Positions 33,235 to 44,991 of a stretch of DNA of 64,000 bases are shown here, piece after piece. Below the pieces are notes generated by a model that saw nothing but the letters and a program-made list of their open reading frames with translations, was not told the DNA's origin and searched no databases. The position numbers were made by a program, and so were the translations under genes. Source of the stretch: Solanum dulcamara (Eukaryota; Streptophyta; Magnoliopsida; Solanales; Solanaceae); assembly GCF_947179165.1 (NCBI RefSeq), contig NC_077245.1, positions 43,083,286-43,147,285 of the forward strand. Reading direction: 5' to 3'. The first letter of the stretch is position 1. Each line of letters begins with the position of its first letter.

Positions 33235-36200
33235 TTCTTCCCCCATTTAGAATATTCGTCCTCAAATGTTAACTCGTCTTATAGGGTTTTACGAGGAGTT
33301 TGGGAGTTCTCTATAACTGTTGTCTTCCAATCCATTTAAGAGTTTAGACTACCTTTGGATATAGGGAACAAGTATGGATATATCTTCTCTACCTCTCTAT
33401 AACATATCCAAAATATTATAACTTTATTGTCCTTATTGAACCCTTATTCCTTTTACCACGTACTTACTCACTTGGCCCTATACGTAAGACAGATATATTC
33501 ATAGGTTGCATAACCCTTCCGGTACAACTTGTATAAGGTAGACATAGTCTTTTCATCTTCGGGTTCATTTTGCTTTACCTCTCTCATTCATATTGAAACT
33601 CGCTTGTCCCATCTTATCATACTTCTTTCTTTCCTTTTATTCACTCCTTGTTCTTCTCACTTCCAATCATTGGAGGCTTGCTGTACCTTTTTCTTGGTTA
33701 TTTATCTATCGCGGCATCATTTGCAACCAATGCTATAGACAACATCTTGTGTTTTGACCCTGCATGGTATCGTTATCCTTCACATGATCTTTTGAGTTAT
33801 TCGATACCCTTCCCTAGTCATACCCTTTCTTTTTTTATACACACCCATCTTCTAATGTTATGTCATGTAGGGTTTTGCCAAAAACTTCTTAACACTGCCT
33901 TAAATACCATTCTGACTTCTATCCCATTATTGTTGGCTTTTAGCCCCTCTAACTTGCTTCAGCACAGGATCTTCTTGAAGTTTAAATATCCATGTCCGCT
34001 ATATTGTATTATCCATTGTTTCCATCTTGCCCTTGCATTCTTCTCACCCGCTTCCCCCCTTAAGGTGGTGGTGGTGGGGTACTTATACCCTTGTCCAATC
34101 TCAAAACTCATCCAATCTCTTTTCCCAATCCGCTCGGTACCGTATTATGTCCATCTCTTTCTTTATCGTTTATAACTTGATTCTGTACATACGAAACCTT
34201 GACTAAGTCACGAAGCGACGAGAACCTTTCCATACATAGTGCGATATCTCATCTATTAATCTGTATTTGTGTAATGTGACCCATGGAATAACTCATCCAA
34301 GGACACACTTATCATAATCAAAAGTTAATTAGAACTTTTAGTCGTTCCAATTTCAATTAGGCAATACTTGTATTCCGAAGATAAGTTTTGAAGGTTCTCT
34401 TGAAGGAATAGCTTTATCCCAACCTATATCCATTGTTTCTTGGAATGAATGTATATTGCACCATTTATTCCTTAAGTTTACCGTCTTTGTCTCTTAAGGA
34501 TTCCACTATTGTCGGGGCGATATTGTGTGTATGCACCACCCCTTTATACCTTACACCCCTTGCCCGTACTGTGTACCCAACACTGTCTTTTAATTTTCTC
34601 AACAACATACTAAGTTTGCCTCAATTAGGGCCTTATCTTATAACCATGTAGTCGTATTGCACTTTTAAGTTCATATTGTACGTTCCCCTTTTGTTCTGTA
34701 TCTGCATTCATTTAATCATATCTATCTTGGGTGCTTCTGTAGATTTCTCTTATCATTTATCCCATCTATGTCTATCTTTTATTCTGCACAAGAGGGATCT
34801 TATACTACTTATGTATTATTCGGAACACATTACTTCCACATAATCTTTTTTCTCATTTCCAAAATGTATTCTGTCCATCCATCTTTATTTGTATCATACC
34901 AATCATTCCCTAACACCCATTCTATCTCGTTGCTCATCTTTCTACATCTTGGTCTTTAGTAATTCCATCACTTTTAGCATTCGTATCTTCGGCTACACAT
35001 GTCATGACCTATTGTTACACTGTCATCTCGCTTTCTTCTTGCTTACTCCTTTCAGTTACTCTTTCTTTCCTTGTACTCGCTATCATTTCCGTTATTGCAT
35101 AATCTTTATTCGCAACTTTCCCTATGGAACTTGATATGTCTTTCTTACTTGTTCCCTAGCCAGCTTTTTTGTTTCACACTTACCCTTATATTCTTATTAC
35201 ACGGACCATGTCCTATCACTAGCCACTTTCTCACTAGGCTTTACTTATTTTCATAATGATCTCCATTATATTCACATCATATCCTGTTCGTATTTCACCC
35301 CATATTATAACACTTCTTAACCTTTTTCACGATTCTTACTATGGGTTACTTACCCTTATTAGTTAGTCTTATCCTTAATATCTCCCAAGCTGTCCTATTA
35401 ATACTGCATATCCATCACAATTCTGTTTCCCTTGCACTCTTGTCTTAATCATACTATATCTCCTTTTAATTATAGTTCGTCACAATTTATCTCTATGTAT
35501 CAATTCCATCGGTGCCTTAATATATCATTCTATCTAGAACTACCAGTCTTCTCTAAATCATCTCCCTAGGGTCACAAGTCCTTTCCAACTTTGGTTTACC
35601 ATATCAATATCGACCTTCTAGTTTCTATTGCCATCAATTCAACAATTAACTTATTTCTCGAGGTCAGCCATACTCGTGATTTATCCAAATCTCATTTTTA
35701 TTGTGGGCAGGACCTTTCAAGACATACTACATCCCTGTATCTCATTCTCTTTTTATTTCTAGGAAAATTTGGGCAGAGTTTCCTCTGTACTTCTTGCTAT
35801 CTCAAACCTGCATGTAGAAAATACCAACAGTGCCTCACAGGGCCAATATGTATAAAGATATATATATATGTATCATATCACATAATATCATAGCCACACA
35901 AGGCGCCCACAATCAACAGTATGAAAATGGACTTACCTCATACGTGTACTGGAACTTTCTCTATTACACTTTCTTGTCTACTCTTCCTTTCAATTTACAA
36001 CTTTACATTTCAGTTCTACTTCAATACCTTACCCAACAGATATCTTTCGTGCCTTTGCTTACCTGTGTGCCTTGTGACTTCCAATATCATCGGTCAGTTC
36101 CTTCCATTGTTGTTATCCTTTTGTTAACATACAAGGTTAATATAAAGAGTTTTCCTATGACTCAGATCTATCACACGATCTTATAAATGAAAGAAAGGTA

Positions 36201-36320
36201 ACATCCTAAATGTCCTATAGTCTCCTGTTTAAATATGTGGAGAGCAACACACCGATAAACAAGACTCTACTAGACACGGTTTGTAGACACTCTTAGGAAG
36301 GACCATTCTGATACCACTTT
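33235..36320 (-). other. Non-coding internal domain of element A
   Basis: Minus strand. It begins with PBS TGGTATCAGA (36307-36316), then the leader TAGAGTCTTGTTTATCGGTG and GTGTTGCTC...AGGAGACTA block, then about 2.5 kb of purine-rich sequence matching C (42745-44991, 55310-56122). The plus-strand ORFs here (largest 33648-34175, 175 aa) are antisense and come from the pyrimidine-rich complement. The PPT complement TTCTTCCCCCATTTAG is at 33235-33250. Confidence 0.88.
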
Positions 36321-39059
36321 TGTCATAATCCAATCCCGTAGGCCACCATTCGTGCCCGAATTGGACACCCATATGTACCCTTAGCCCAAATTAGCATATT
36401 AGCAGAATAAACAAATATAGAAATTAATTAAGTTCATTAGATAGAACACAAAAAATGATCTCACAAAAGCCGATAAGACCATCACGAAACACAAAAGCCC
36501 AAAATATATACAGAACCCACAAATACATATCTACAGACCTCTACATAATCATATGACGGGACAGGCCCCCGTCGAACCCCTGACCAATGTGTATATATAG
36601 GCTATAGAAAGGTCAGTACCAAAATATGGGCTCCAAAAAAAGAAGCACTATCAAACAACATAGTAGATGTCCTAAGCATGTGGATAGGCAACTCAAACGT
36701 CTGTACTTGTGGGCATGTAATGCATCCCCCGAGGAAAGAGGGTCAGTACGGAAAATGTACTGAATATGTAAAGTATGGACTATAATAAATAAAGTCATAA
36801 CCAGAACAGAATATGCAGAAAATGAGCGAAATATCCAGAATGTCAAAATACTTATCACAAATACAGATAATGCATGCAAAAAAATATATGTCATATCCGG
36901 CCCCATTAGGAGACTCGGTGAACAAAACGTGGTCGCCCTCCCGTCACTGGCGCCACAGAACAACATAATCTAGAGTAGGGAACATCTCCATAACTGATCA
37001 TATCATATCAGATGGCCATATCATATCATATCATCATACATCAACATATGTGTACATGGAACACCATACACCACAATCCATGTACATGTCATACCTTCCC
37101 CCTCATGTCGGGGCACGGCAAATAATGTAGAGAAGTACGCTCGATAACATATCCTAGCTCGGGCTCAGTGGAAGAAGCATTGAGGCATCTACGAGTGGAG
37201 TAGTGAGAAACTAAATATAATTTAAAATATTGTCAAAGACTCAATAAAGTAATAAAGACGAATTGTCATTTGAAAATTAGGACGATAGTCACATCAATCA
37301 CCCCTCAAATATCACTATTGATCATATCAAAAGAGCCTTAGAAATCGTAGGCATGAATTAAGACGATATAAAGTAACTTATATAAGTCAAGGACATTAAC
37401 TAATAGGGAATCTCTAAGAACGGAAATCATGAATCACCCTCGATACTTATGAATAGAATTACCCCCAAAGCTCATATTAATCCTTACTTAATTCTAAGAC
37501 ATCCCAAAAGAAAGAAGGTAGCTTCAAATACCTTTTATGGATTACTCTTAACCACGTTCACGTCGTCGTCTTTTGAACCTATTTAACATAAAAGAAATAC
37601 TAAGGTTAATAAATTTTCACTTTGAAATTTCCAACTCTACAACCAAGTATCCATAGGAATCGTTTCCTCATCCATTTCCCTCGACTAGTTTATTACTAGT
37701 TTCGAAGTTACCGGAAATCGGGCTGCATCTCCCCTATAACTTGCCCTATCCAAACTTCCAACTACATCCTCAATTACCACAGCCAATCAAAAACAACAAC
37801 CAGCAGCATATATACAAGTAAAATCACTTCAACATTACACAATATAAACTCCAACCAACTCACTCAAAACTACGATACCAAAATAGAGTTTTTAACCTTT
37901 GTTTCGTAAAACCTTTAACCATACGAAACGAAGGGTCGTGTGGCTGTAACCAGAAGAACCCACACCCTTATTAGAAAACTTTACATCCCTAAAACACACA
38001 ATCAAACTAGCTGCAACTGCAGCACCACAATCACAACACACTACTCGACTTCAATTTAACTCTAACGACTTCAATTTAACTCTAACGACTTCAATTTAGT
38101 TGGTTTTTAATGCCAAGCATACTTATGCAATTTTTGTACTTCCAGCCTCATTTAATACATGTAATATACCTCATAAAAACATCATAAACTCTAATTTAAA
38201 TGGGAAAGCCTTACCTTATCCGAAACTCGCCAAAACTCGCCTCGGAAGCTCTTCTAGCACGGCTGAAACTTTGTGGCTGTTTTCTATCTTTTTGGGGATG
38301 CTTGAAATCATACATTTACATTAATAACACATTCATACCCTCATGCTATACCCTATATAATTAAATCACGGAACGAAGTTAGAGAACTTACCTTTTTCTC
38401 CTCCTAAAACCGTGGCTCTCTCCTCTCTAGCTAGAGTTTCTCTTCTCCTTTTTTTGAAGAATTTTCTTGGGATAAGAATGACTAAACGATAAATATGAAC
38501 TAATGAGTCATAAAACATATATATATATATATATATAGTCCACCTTAGGGGGTGAAATGTGTTATTCCCTAAGTGGTGACACATGTCAAGCCCTTAATGG
38601 GCCAACACATCACCTCCTCTGTTTAGGGGCTGCCATGTGGTATGTGGGGCCCCACCCCTTGCTTCAGCTGCTGCCACATGGCACTTCCAGCTTCTTCCAC
38701 ACGGCACTCCCTCTTGCTTCCATGTGTCACCTTCTTTTTCTCCTCGTGGATTCGTTATCTCGTCTTACTTTATGAACTTATGTAATCCTTGCTACATAAG
38801 CTTGGTATGAACTCAAGTAGATTAAGAATGTAAGATTTTCAAGTTGGTAGCTTACATATGTAAGTCGAGTCCTACAACTGATTACTTGGCCTCCAACTTC
38901 TTCTTGATTCTTATAAACATATTTCCAATCTTCCCTACTATGGGTGTCACATTCTCCCTTCCTTAGAGTTGTTTGGTAGCGTTATAGATTATCCGGCTCA
39001 CATGGTGACTTCTTAGAAGCTTATGAACCTTTCAAGGTACAAAAGTATGGGGTATAACA
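36321..39059 (-). repeat. 5' LTR of element A
   Basis: 2739 bp. On the minus strand it shows, in order: TGTTATACCCC, a promoter-like zone with GACACATGTCACC and CACATGGCAGC motifs, a TA run (38516-38538), GGAGGAGAAAAAGGTAAGTT, and the terminal GGTACGAC/GGGGCCTGTCC region. It is followed by a PBS, so it is the 5' LTR. Confidence 0.93.
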
Positions 39060-39901
39060 ATACGACCCCATAAGATAAATAGTTGAATGAAAGGAAAATC
39101 TCAAGAAATATTGACTGACCCCAAGTGTACAAGTTGGTCTACGACTCATAAGGACTTTTACGGGTCGTAGAGATGAGTTGTGGACATAAGTTCAGGGCTG
39201 GAAAATTGACCAAGGCAAAATCAGGGTTGACTAGTCACTTGACAACTCATAGAATGAAGACGACTAGTAAACAATAGTGTGGTGAAACTTCAGAGACCCT
39301 CAACTTGCAGGCTTCTCAAACCTGCAAGATGAGTGGTTTTTATGACTTGAAAGGAAGACTACGAGTTATAACTCGGAGGACCTTATTTTGGGGTTCCATC
39401 GACAAGTCCAATTGACTACTTGTGGAAGTAAAAATGAGTCGTAGACACGACTCATATAGAAAGTTCAGATACTTGTTTTTCAAGCCTTTCTTAGGGCCTG
39501 CAGGATGAGTTATTCCTACAACTTATCATTTCCTCTACGATTACTAAAACCTTGTCATAGGGATACTTGACTTAGAATTTAATGACGGGTAGTTTGGTAT
39601 TTTCTTATATTCTACTAATGTATGTGGACATTTTTAAGGACTAGATTCATTCAGTATTATGTACTAAAATACTCCTAAACCCTTTTATTCGCTCATTAGT
39701 TCCCAAACAAATTCTAGACTTCATTCTCAAGGTTCCTCAAGAGTTCATCAAGCTTTGGTTTGGGTTTCTTCAATATCAAGCCTTCTTCCTTTAATTCAAG
39801 TCCAATTTCAATCAAGGTATGTGTGGATTGATCCATGGGTCCTTTCCACTCATTGGTTCCAAGGTTTATTTCAAAAATCTCATGAAATCTCATTACTTTT
39901 A
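39060..39901 (+). repeat. 3' LTR of element D, piece 2
   Basis: Continues ATACGACCCCATAAGATAAA after A. It contains several variants of CTACGACTCAT/ATGAGTCGTAG, giving short direct and inverted repeats at about 39130-39530. It is interrupted by C; TTTTA at 39897-39901 is the left target-site copy. Confidence 0.75.
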
Positions 39902-42728
39902 TGTTATACCCCGTACTTTTGTATCTTGAAAGACTTTTGTACCTTGAGAGTTTTTGAGTTTCTTGAAAGGTTTTTAAGCTTCTTAAACTTCTTTAGTTTT
40001 TTGAAGGGTTCTTAAGCTTCTTAGAAGACACCATGTGAGCCAGATAGTCTATAACGCTACTAAACAACTCTAAGGAAGGGAGAATGTGACACCCCATAGT
40101 AGGGAAGATTGGAAATATGGTTATAAGAATCTGGAAGAAGTTGGAGACCAAATAATGAGTCGTAGGACTCAACTTATTTACGTAAGCTACCAACTTGGAA
40201 ATCTTACATACTTAAGCTACTTGAGTACATACTAAGCTTATGTAGCAAGGATTACATAGGTTCGTAAAGTAAAATGAGATTATGAACCATGAGAGAGTTC
40301 CATATGGCAACATGAGAGAGTGCCATGTAGAAGCAGCTAGAGCAAGGGTGGTGGACACTACATGCCACATGGTAGCCCATGATTGGAGGAAGGGATGTGT
40401 TGGCCCAATGAGGGCGTGTCACCACTTAGGGATTGACATGTGTCACCACTTAGGGGATGACATGTGTTCCCTCCTAAAGTAGCGTATATATATATATATA
40501 GTTCATGAATTTAAGTTCATATTTATCCTATAATTCATCTTATCTCCAAGAAAGTTCTAGATAAAAAGAAGAGAAGAGAAACTTAATCTAGAGAAAAGAA
40601 AGAGCTACAGTTTTGGGAGGAGAAAAAGGTAAGTTCTACGATTATTATCCGTGGATTAATTATATGGGGTAAACCAAAAATGTTTGAAGGTGTTATTAAT
40701 ATAAATTTATGGTTTGGAGCATCCCCAAACGAATGAACAAACAACCACGAAGTTTCAGTCACGCTAGAAGAGCTTCCAAGGTGAGTTTTGGTGAGTTTCG
40801 GGCAAGGTAAATCTTTCCCTTTCAAATTGAAGTTTATGATGTTGTAATGGGGTATATTACATGTATTAATTGATGATGGAAGTGGAAAACGTGTATAAGG
40901 ATGCTTGACGTTAGAAATAAACTAAATTGAAGTCATAGTAGGTAAATCGAAGTCGAGTAGTGTGTTGTTGTTGTGGTGCTGTAGGTTGGGGGTGGTTTAA
41001 TTGCGTGTTTCAGGACTGTAAAGTAATAAAAAAGGGGTGTGGGTGCTTATGGTTTCATCCACATGACCCTCCATTTCGTATAGTAAAAGATTTTATGAAA
41101 TAAAGGCTAAGAACTCCATTTTGGTATTGTACTTCAGAGCTAGTTGTTTGGAGTTGTATTGGGTAATGTTGAGGTGATTTATTTATATATATGCTGCTTA
41201 TTGTTTTTTTTGGTATGGTTGTTGATATTTTGGACGAGTTGAAATATCGGGGATGTTGAAGTTATAGGGGAGATGCTGTCCAATTTTTGGTAACTTCGGA
41301 GCTTGGATACGTGGATGTAGAGTTGGAAATTGGAAAGTGAAAGGTTATTAATCATAGTATTACTCTTATGTTAAATAGGTTCAAAAGACGACGAGGCGAA
41401 CCCGTTCAAAAGACGATGAGGCAAACGTGGGTGAGAGTAATCCATAAGAGGTATGTAAAGCTACCTTCTTTCTCTTGGCGTGTTTTTGAAATAAGTATGT
41501 AAACCTAACCATTCCTTCTTTTGGCATGTATTTTGGCATGTTTTGACATAAGTATATAAAGCTAATCTTCCTTTTTGGCATGATTTTTATGAAATAAGTA
41601 TATGAATTTTATATGATTCCAAGGAAGTTCCTATTCGTAGAGCCGCTAGGATGGCCAACTTCTTGATTTTCCCAAGGATATTTTATCGTGCCTAGATACG
41701 TCTATATGATTCCAAAAGTTCTATTTGGATATAACTCATAGTGATCTTCAAAAGGTACTTGATACGACTCTTGTCTTGTTTTTTGAATAATAGCTCATTT
41801 TGTTAACTCCATCGAGTCTCTAAAATTATTTAATGTGTATTTAGTTTCACAATACTCCACTCGTGGATGCCTCAATGCTTTCTTCACCGAGCCCAGGTCA
41901 AGTTTTGTTATCATGCATACTTCTCTGCATCATTCACCATACCCCAATGTGAGGGGGAAGGTACGCCCTGTACATGGGTTTGATGTGTGGAGTTATGATG
42001 TGCCATGTACACATATGATATGATATGATCTGATGTGATTTGTTACGGATATATTTCCTACTCTGGAGTTATGATGTTCTGTGGTGCCAGTAATGGGGTG
42101 GCGACCACGATTTGTTCATTGAGTCCCATAATGGGGCCGGATATGGCATATATTTTAGCATACATTATCTGTGGTTATGAAAAGCATTTTGATATTCTAG
42201 ATATTTTGCTCATTTTTGCACCTTCTGTTCTGGTAATGGCTTTACCTATTACAGTCCATGCTTTACATACTCGGTACATTGTCCGTACTGACCCTCTTTC
42301 TTCGGGGCCTGCATTACATGCCCATAGGTACATACGCTCGGTTTGCTGATCTGCTTGCTTAGGACATCCACCATGTTGGTTAGAAGTTCTTCTTTGTATG
42401 AAGCCCTATTTTGGTACTAACTTTTCTGTTCTACATTTGTATATACTGGTGAAGGGTACGAGAGGGCCCTGTCCCATTATATGACTAGGCTATCGTTCTG
42501 TAGAGGTCTGTAGACTTGTGATGTGGGTTATGTATATATGTTTTGGGCTTTGTATTCTATGATGGCCTTAACGACCCTTTTATGCTATATCTGTTCTCAT
42601 GCGCTCTCTAGTGACCCCTTTTTGATTTCTACTTTTGTTTATTATTATAACATGCTAAGTGGGGCTAAGGGTACGTATGGGTGCCAAACTCGGGCACCAT
42701 TCACAACCTATGGAGTTAGGTCGTGACC
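39902..42728 (+). repeat. 5' LTR of element C
   Basis: 2827 bp, starting TGTTATACCCCGTACTTTTG and ending TTAGGTCGTGACC (final A changed to C). Compared with the 3' LTR it lacks about 35-40 bases around 41300 (a CTAGTAATAAGCTAGTTAAG region present at 57523) and has a tandem duplication of GTTCAAAAGACGA-CGAGGC at 41379-41427. A TA run at 40484-40500 follows GACATGTGTC motifs. Confidence 0.94.
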
Positions 42729-44991
42729 AAAGTGGTATTAGAGCTATCCTTCCTCAAAATATCTACAGACCGTGTTTAGTAGAGTCTTGTTTATCGGTGT
42801 GTTGCGCACCACATCTATAAACAGGAGGCTACAGGATATTTACGATGTTACCTTTCTTTCATATATAAGATCGTGCAATAGGTCTGAATCATAGGAAAAC
42901 TCCTTATATTAACCTTAGATGTTAACAGAAGGATGACAGCAACAGAAGAAAGTGACTGATGATATTGGAAGTCACAAGGCACGCAGGTAAGCAAAGGCAC
43001 GAAAAATATCTGTTGGGTAAGGTATTGAAGTAGAACTCAAATGTAAAGTTGTAAATTGAAAGGAACAGTAGACAGGAACGTGTAATAGGGGAAGTTCCAA
43101 TGGACATATGAGGTAAGTCCATTTTTATACTGTTGATTATAGGCGCCCTGTGTGGCTACTATATGATGTGATATGATATATATATATATATATATATGTT
43201 GTCCCTGTGAGGCACTGTTGGTATTTTCTACGTGCAGGTTTGAGATAGTAAGAAGAACAGAGGAAACTCTGCCCAAATTTTCCTAGAAATAAAAATAGAA
43301 TGACATACAGGGTTGTAGTATGTCTTGAAAGGTCGTGACCATAATAATGATGAGATTTGGCTAAACCACGAGTATGGCTAATCTTGAGAAATAAGTTAAT
43401 TGCTGAATTAATGGCAATAGAAACTAGAAGGTCGATATTGATATGGTAAACCGAAGTTAGAAAAGACTTGTGACCCTAGAGAGATGATTTAGAGAAGACT
43501 AGCAGTTCTAGATAGAATGATATATTAAGGCACCGACGGAATTGATACACAGGGATAAACTATGATGAACTATAATTAGAAGGAGTAACAGTACAATTAA
43601 GACAAGAATGCAAGGGAAATAAAATTGTGACAGATATGAAGTATTAATAGGACAGCTTGGGAGATATTAAGGATAAGACTAACTAAGAAGGGTAAGTAAC
43701 CAATAGTAAAAATCATGAAAAAGGTTAAGAAGTATTATAATATGGGGTGGAATACGAGCAGGATATGATGTGAACATAACGAGGATCGTTATGAAAATAA
43801 GTAAAGCCTAGTGAGAAAGTGGCTAGTGATAGGACGTGGTCCGTGTAATAAGAATATAAGGGTAAGTGTGAAATAGAAAAGCGGGCTAGGGAACAAGTAA
43901 GAAAGACTTATCAAGTTCTGTAGGGAAAGTTGCGAATAAAGATTATGCGATAACGGAAATGATAGCGAGTACAAGGAAAGAAAGAGTAACTGAAAGGAGT
44001 AAGCAAGAAGAAAGCGAGATGACAATGTAACAATAGGTCATGACATGTGTAGCCGAAGATACGAATGTTAAAAGTGATGGAACTACTAAAGACCAAGATG
44101 TAGAAAGATGAGCAACGAGATAGAATGGGTGTTAGGGAATGATTGGTATGATACGAATAAAGATGGATGGATAGAATACGTTTTGGAAATGAGAAAAAAG
44201 ATTATGTGGAAGTAATGTTTTCCGAATAATACAGAGGTAGTATAAGATCCCTCTTGTGCGGAATTAAAGATAGACATGGACGGGATAAATGATAAGAGCA
44301 ATCTAAAGAAGCACCCAAGATAGATATGATTAAATGAATGCAGATACAGAACGAAAGGGGAACGTACAATATGAACTTAAAAGTGCAATACAACTACATG
44401 GTTATAAGATAAGGCCCTAATTGAGGCAAACTTGGTATGTTGTTGAGAAAATTAAAAGATGGTGTTGGGTACACAGTACGAGCAATGGTTGTAAGGTATA
44501 AAGGGGTGGTGAATGCATACAACATCACCCCGACAATAGTGGAATCCTTAAGAGACAAAAATGGTAAACTTAAGGAATAAATGGTGCAATATACATTCAT
44601 CCAAGAAACAATGGATATAGGTTGGGATAAAGCTATTCTTGCAAGAGAACCTTGGAAACTTATCGTCAGAATACAAGTATTGCCTAATTGAAATTGGAAC
44701 GACTAAAAGTGCTAATTAACTTTTGATAAAGATAAGTGGAGTTTGGCCTTGGATGAGTTGTTCCATGGGTCACATTATACAAGTACAGATTAATAGTTGA
44801 GATGTCGCACTATGTATGGAAAGGTTCTCATTGCTTCATGACTTAGTAAAGGCTTTGCATGTATAGAATCAAGTTATGAAGGATGAAGAAAGGTATAGAC
44901 ATGATACGGTACCAAGCAGATTGGGAAAGGAGATTGAATGAGTTTTGAGATTGGACAGAGGTATAAGTACCCCCTATTAAGGAGGGGAAGC
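42729..44991 (+). other. Non-coding internal domain of element C, part 1
   Basis: PBS TGGTATTAGAGC at 42733-42744, then the leader and about 2.2 kb of purine-rich sequence. The sense strand has no long frame. Minus-strand ORFs such as 43911-44096 and 44086-44301 match the antisense ORFs of A because the DNA is shared. It ends with GAAGC (44987-44991), the left target-site copy of B. Confidence 0.88.

Larger units (their letters stand above)
30511..39059 (-). mobile_element. Element A: complete non-autonomous (LARD-like) gypsy-derived element
   Basis: Minus strand, 8549 bp: 5' LTR 36321-39059, PBS 36307-36316, non-coding internal region, PPT 33235-33250, 3' LTR 30511-33234. The LTRs begin TGTTATACCCCATACTTTTG and end near GGGATTGGGTCATGACA. 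The internal region (3086 bases) has no gag, RT or RNase H, only the last codons of a chromodomain-type pol end (YPYLFPIS at about 33353-33382, minus). It lies nine bases inside the D 3' LTR. It is not coding-competent and would depend on proteins of a related element (inference). Confidence 0.93.

Noticed and set aside
33648..34175. 175-aa plus-strand ORF as a possible membrane protein gene
   Set aside because: It lies antisense to the purine-rich internal domain of element A. Its hydrophobic composition follows from the pyrimidine-rich strand, and the matching region of C has a different, broken frame.
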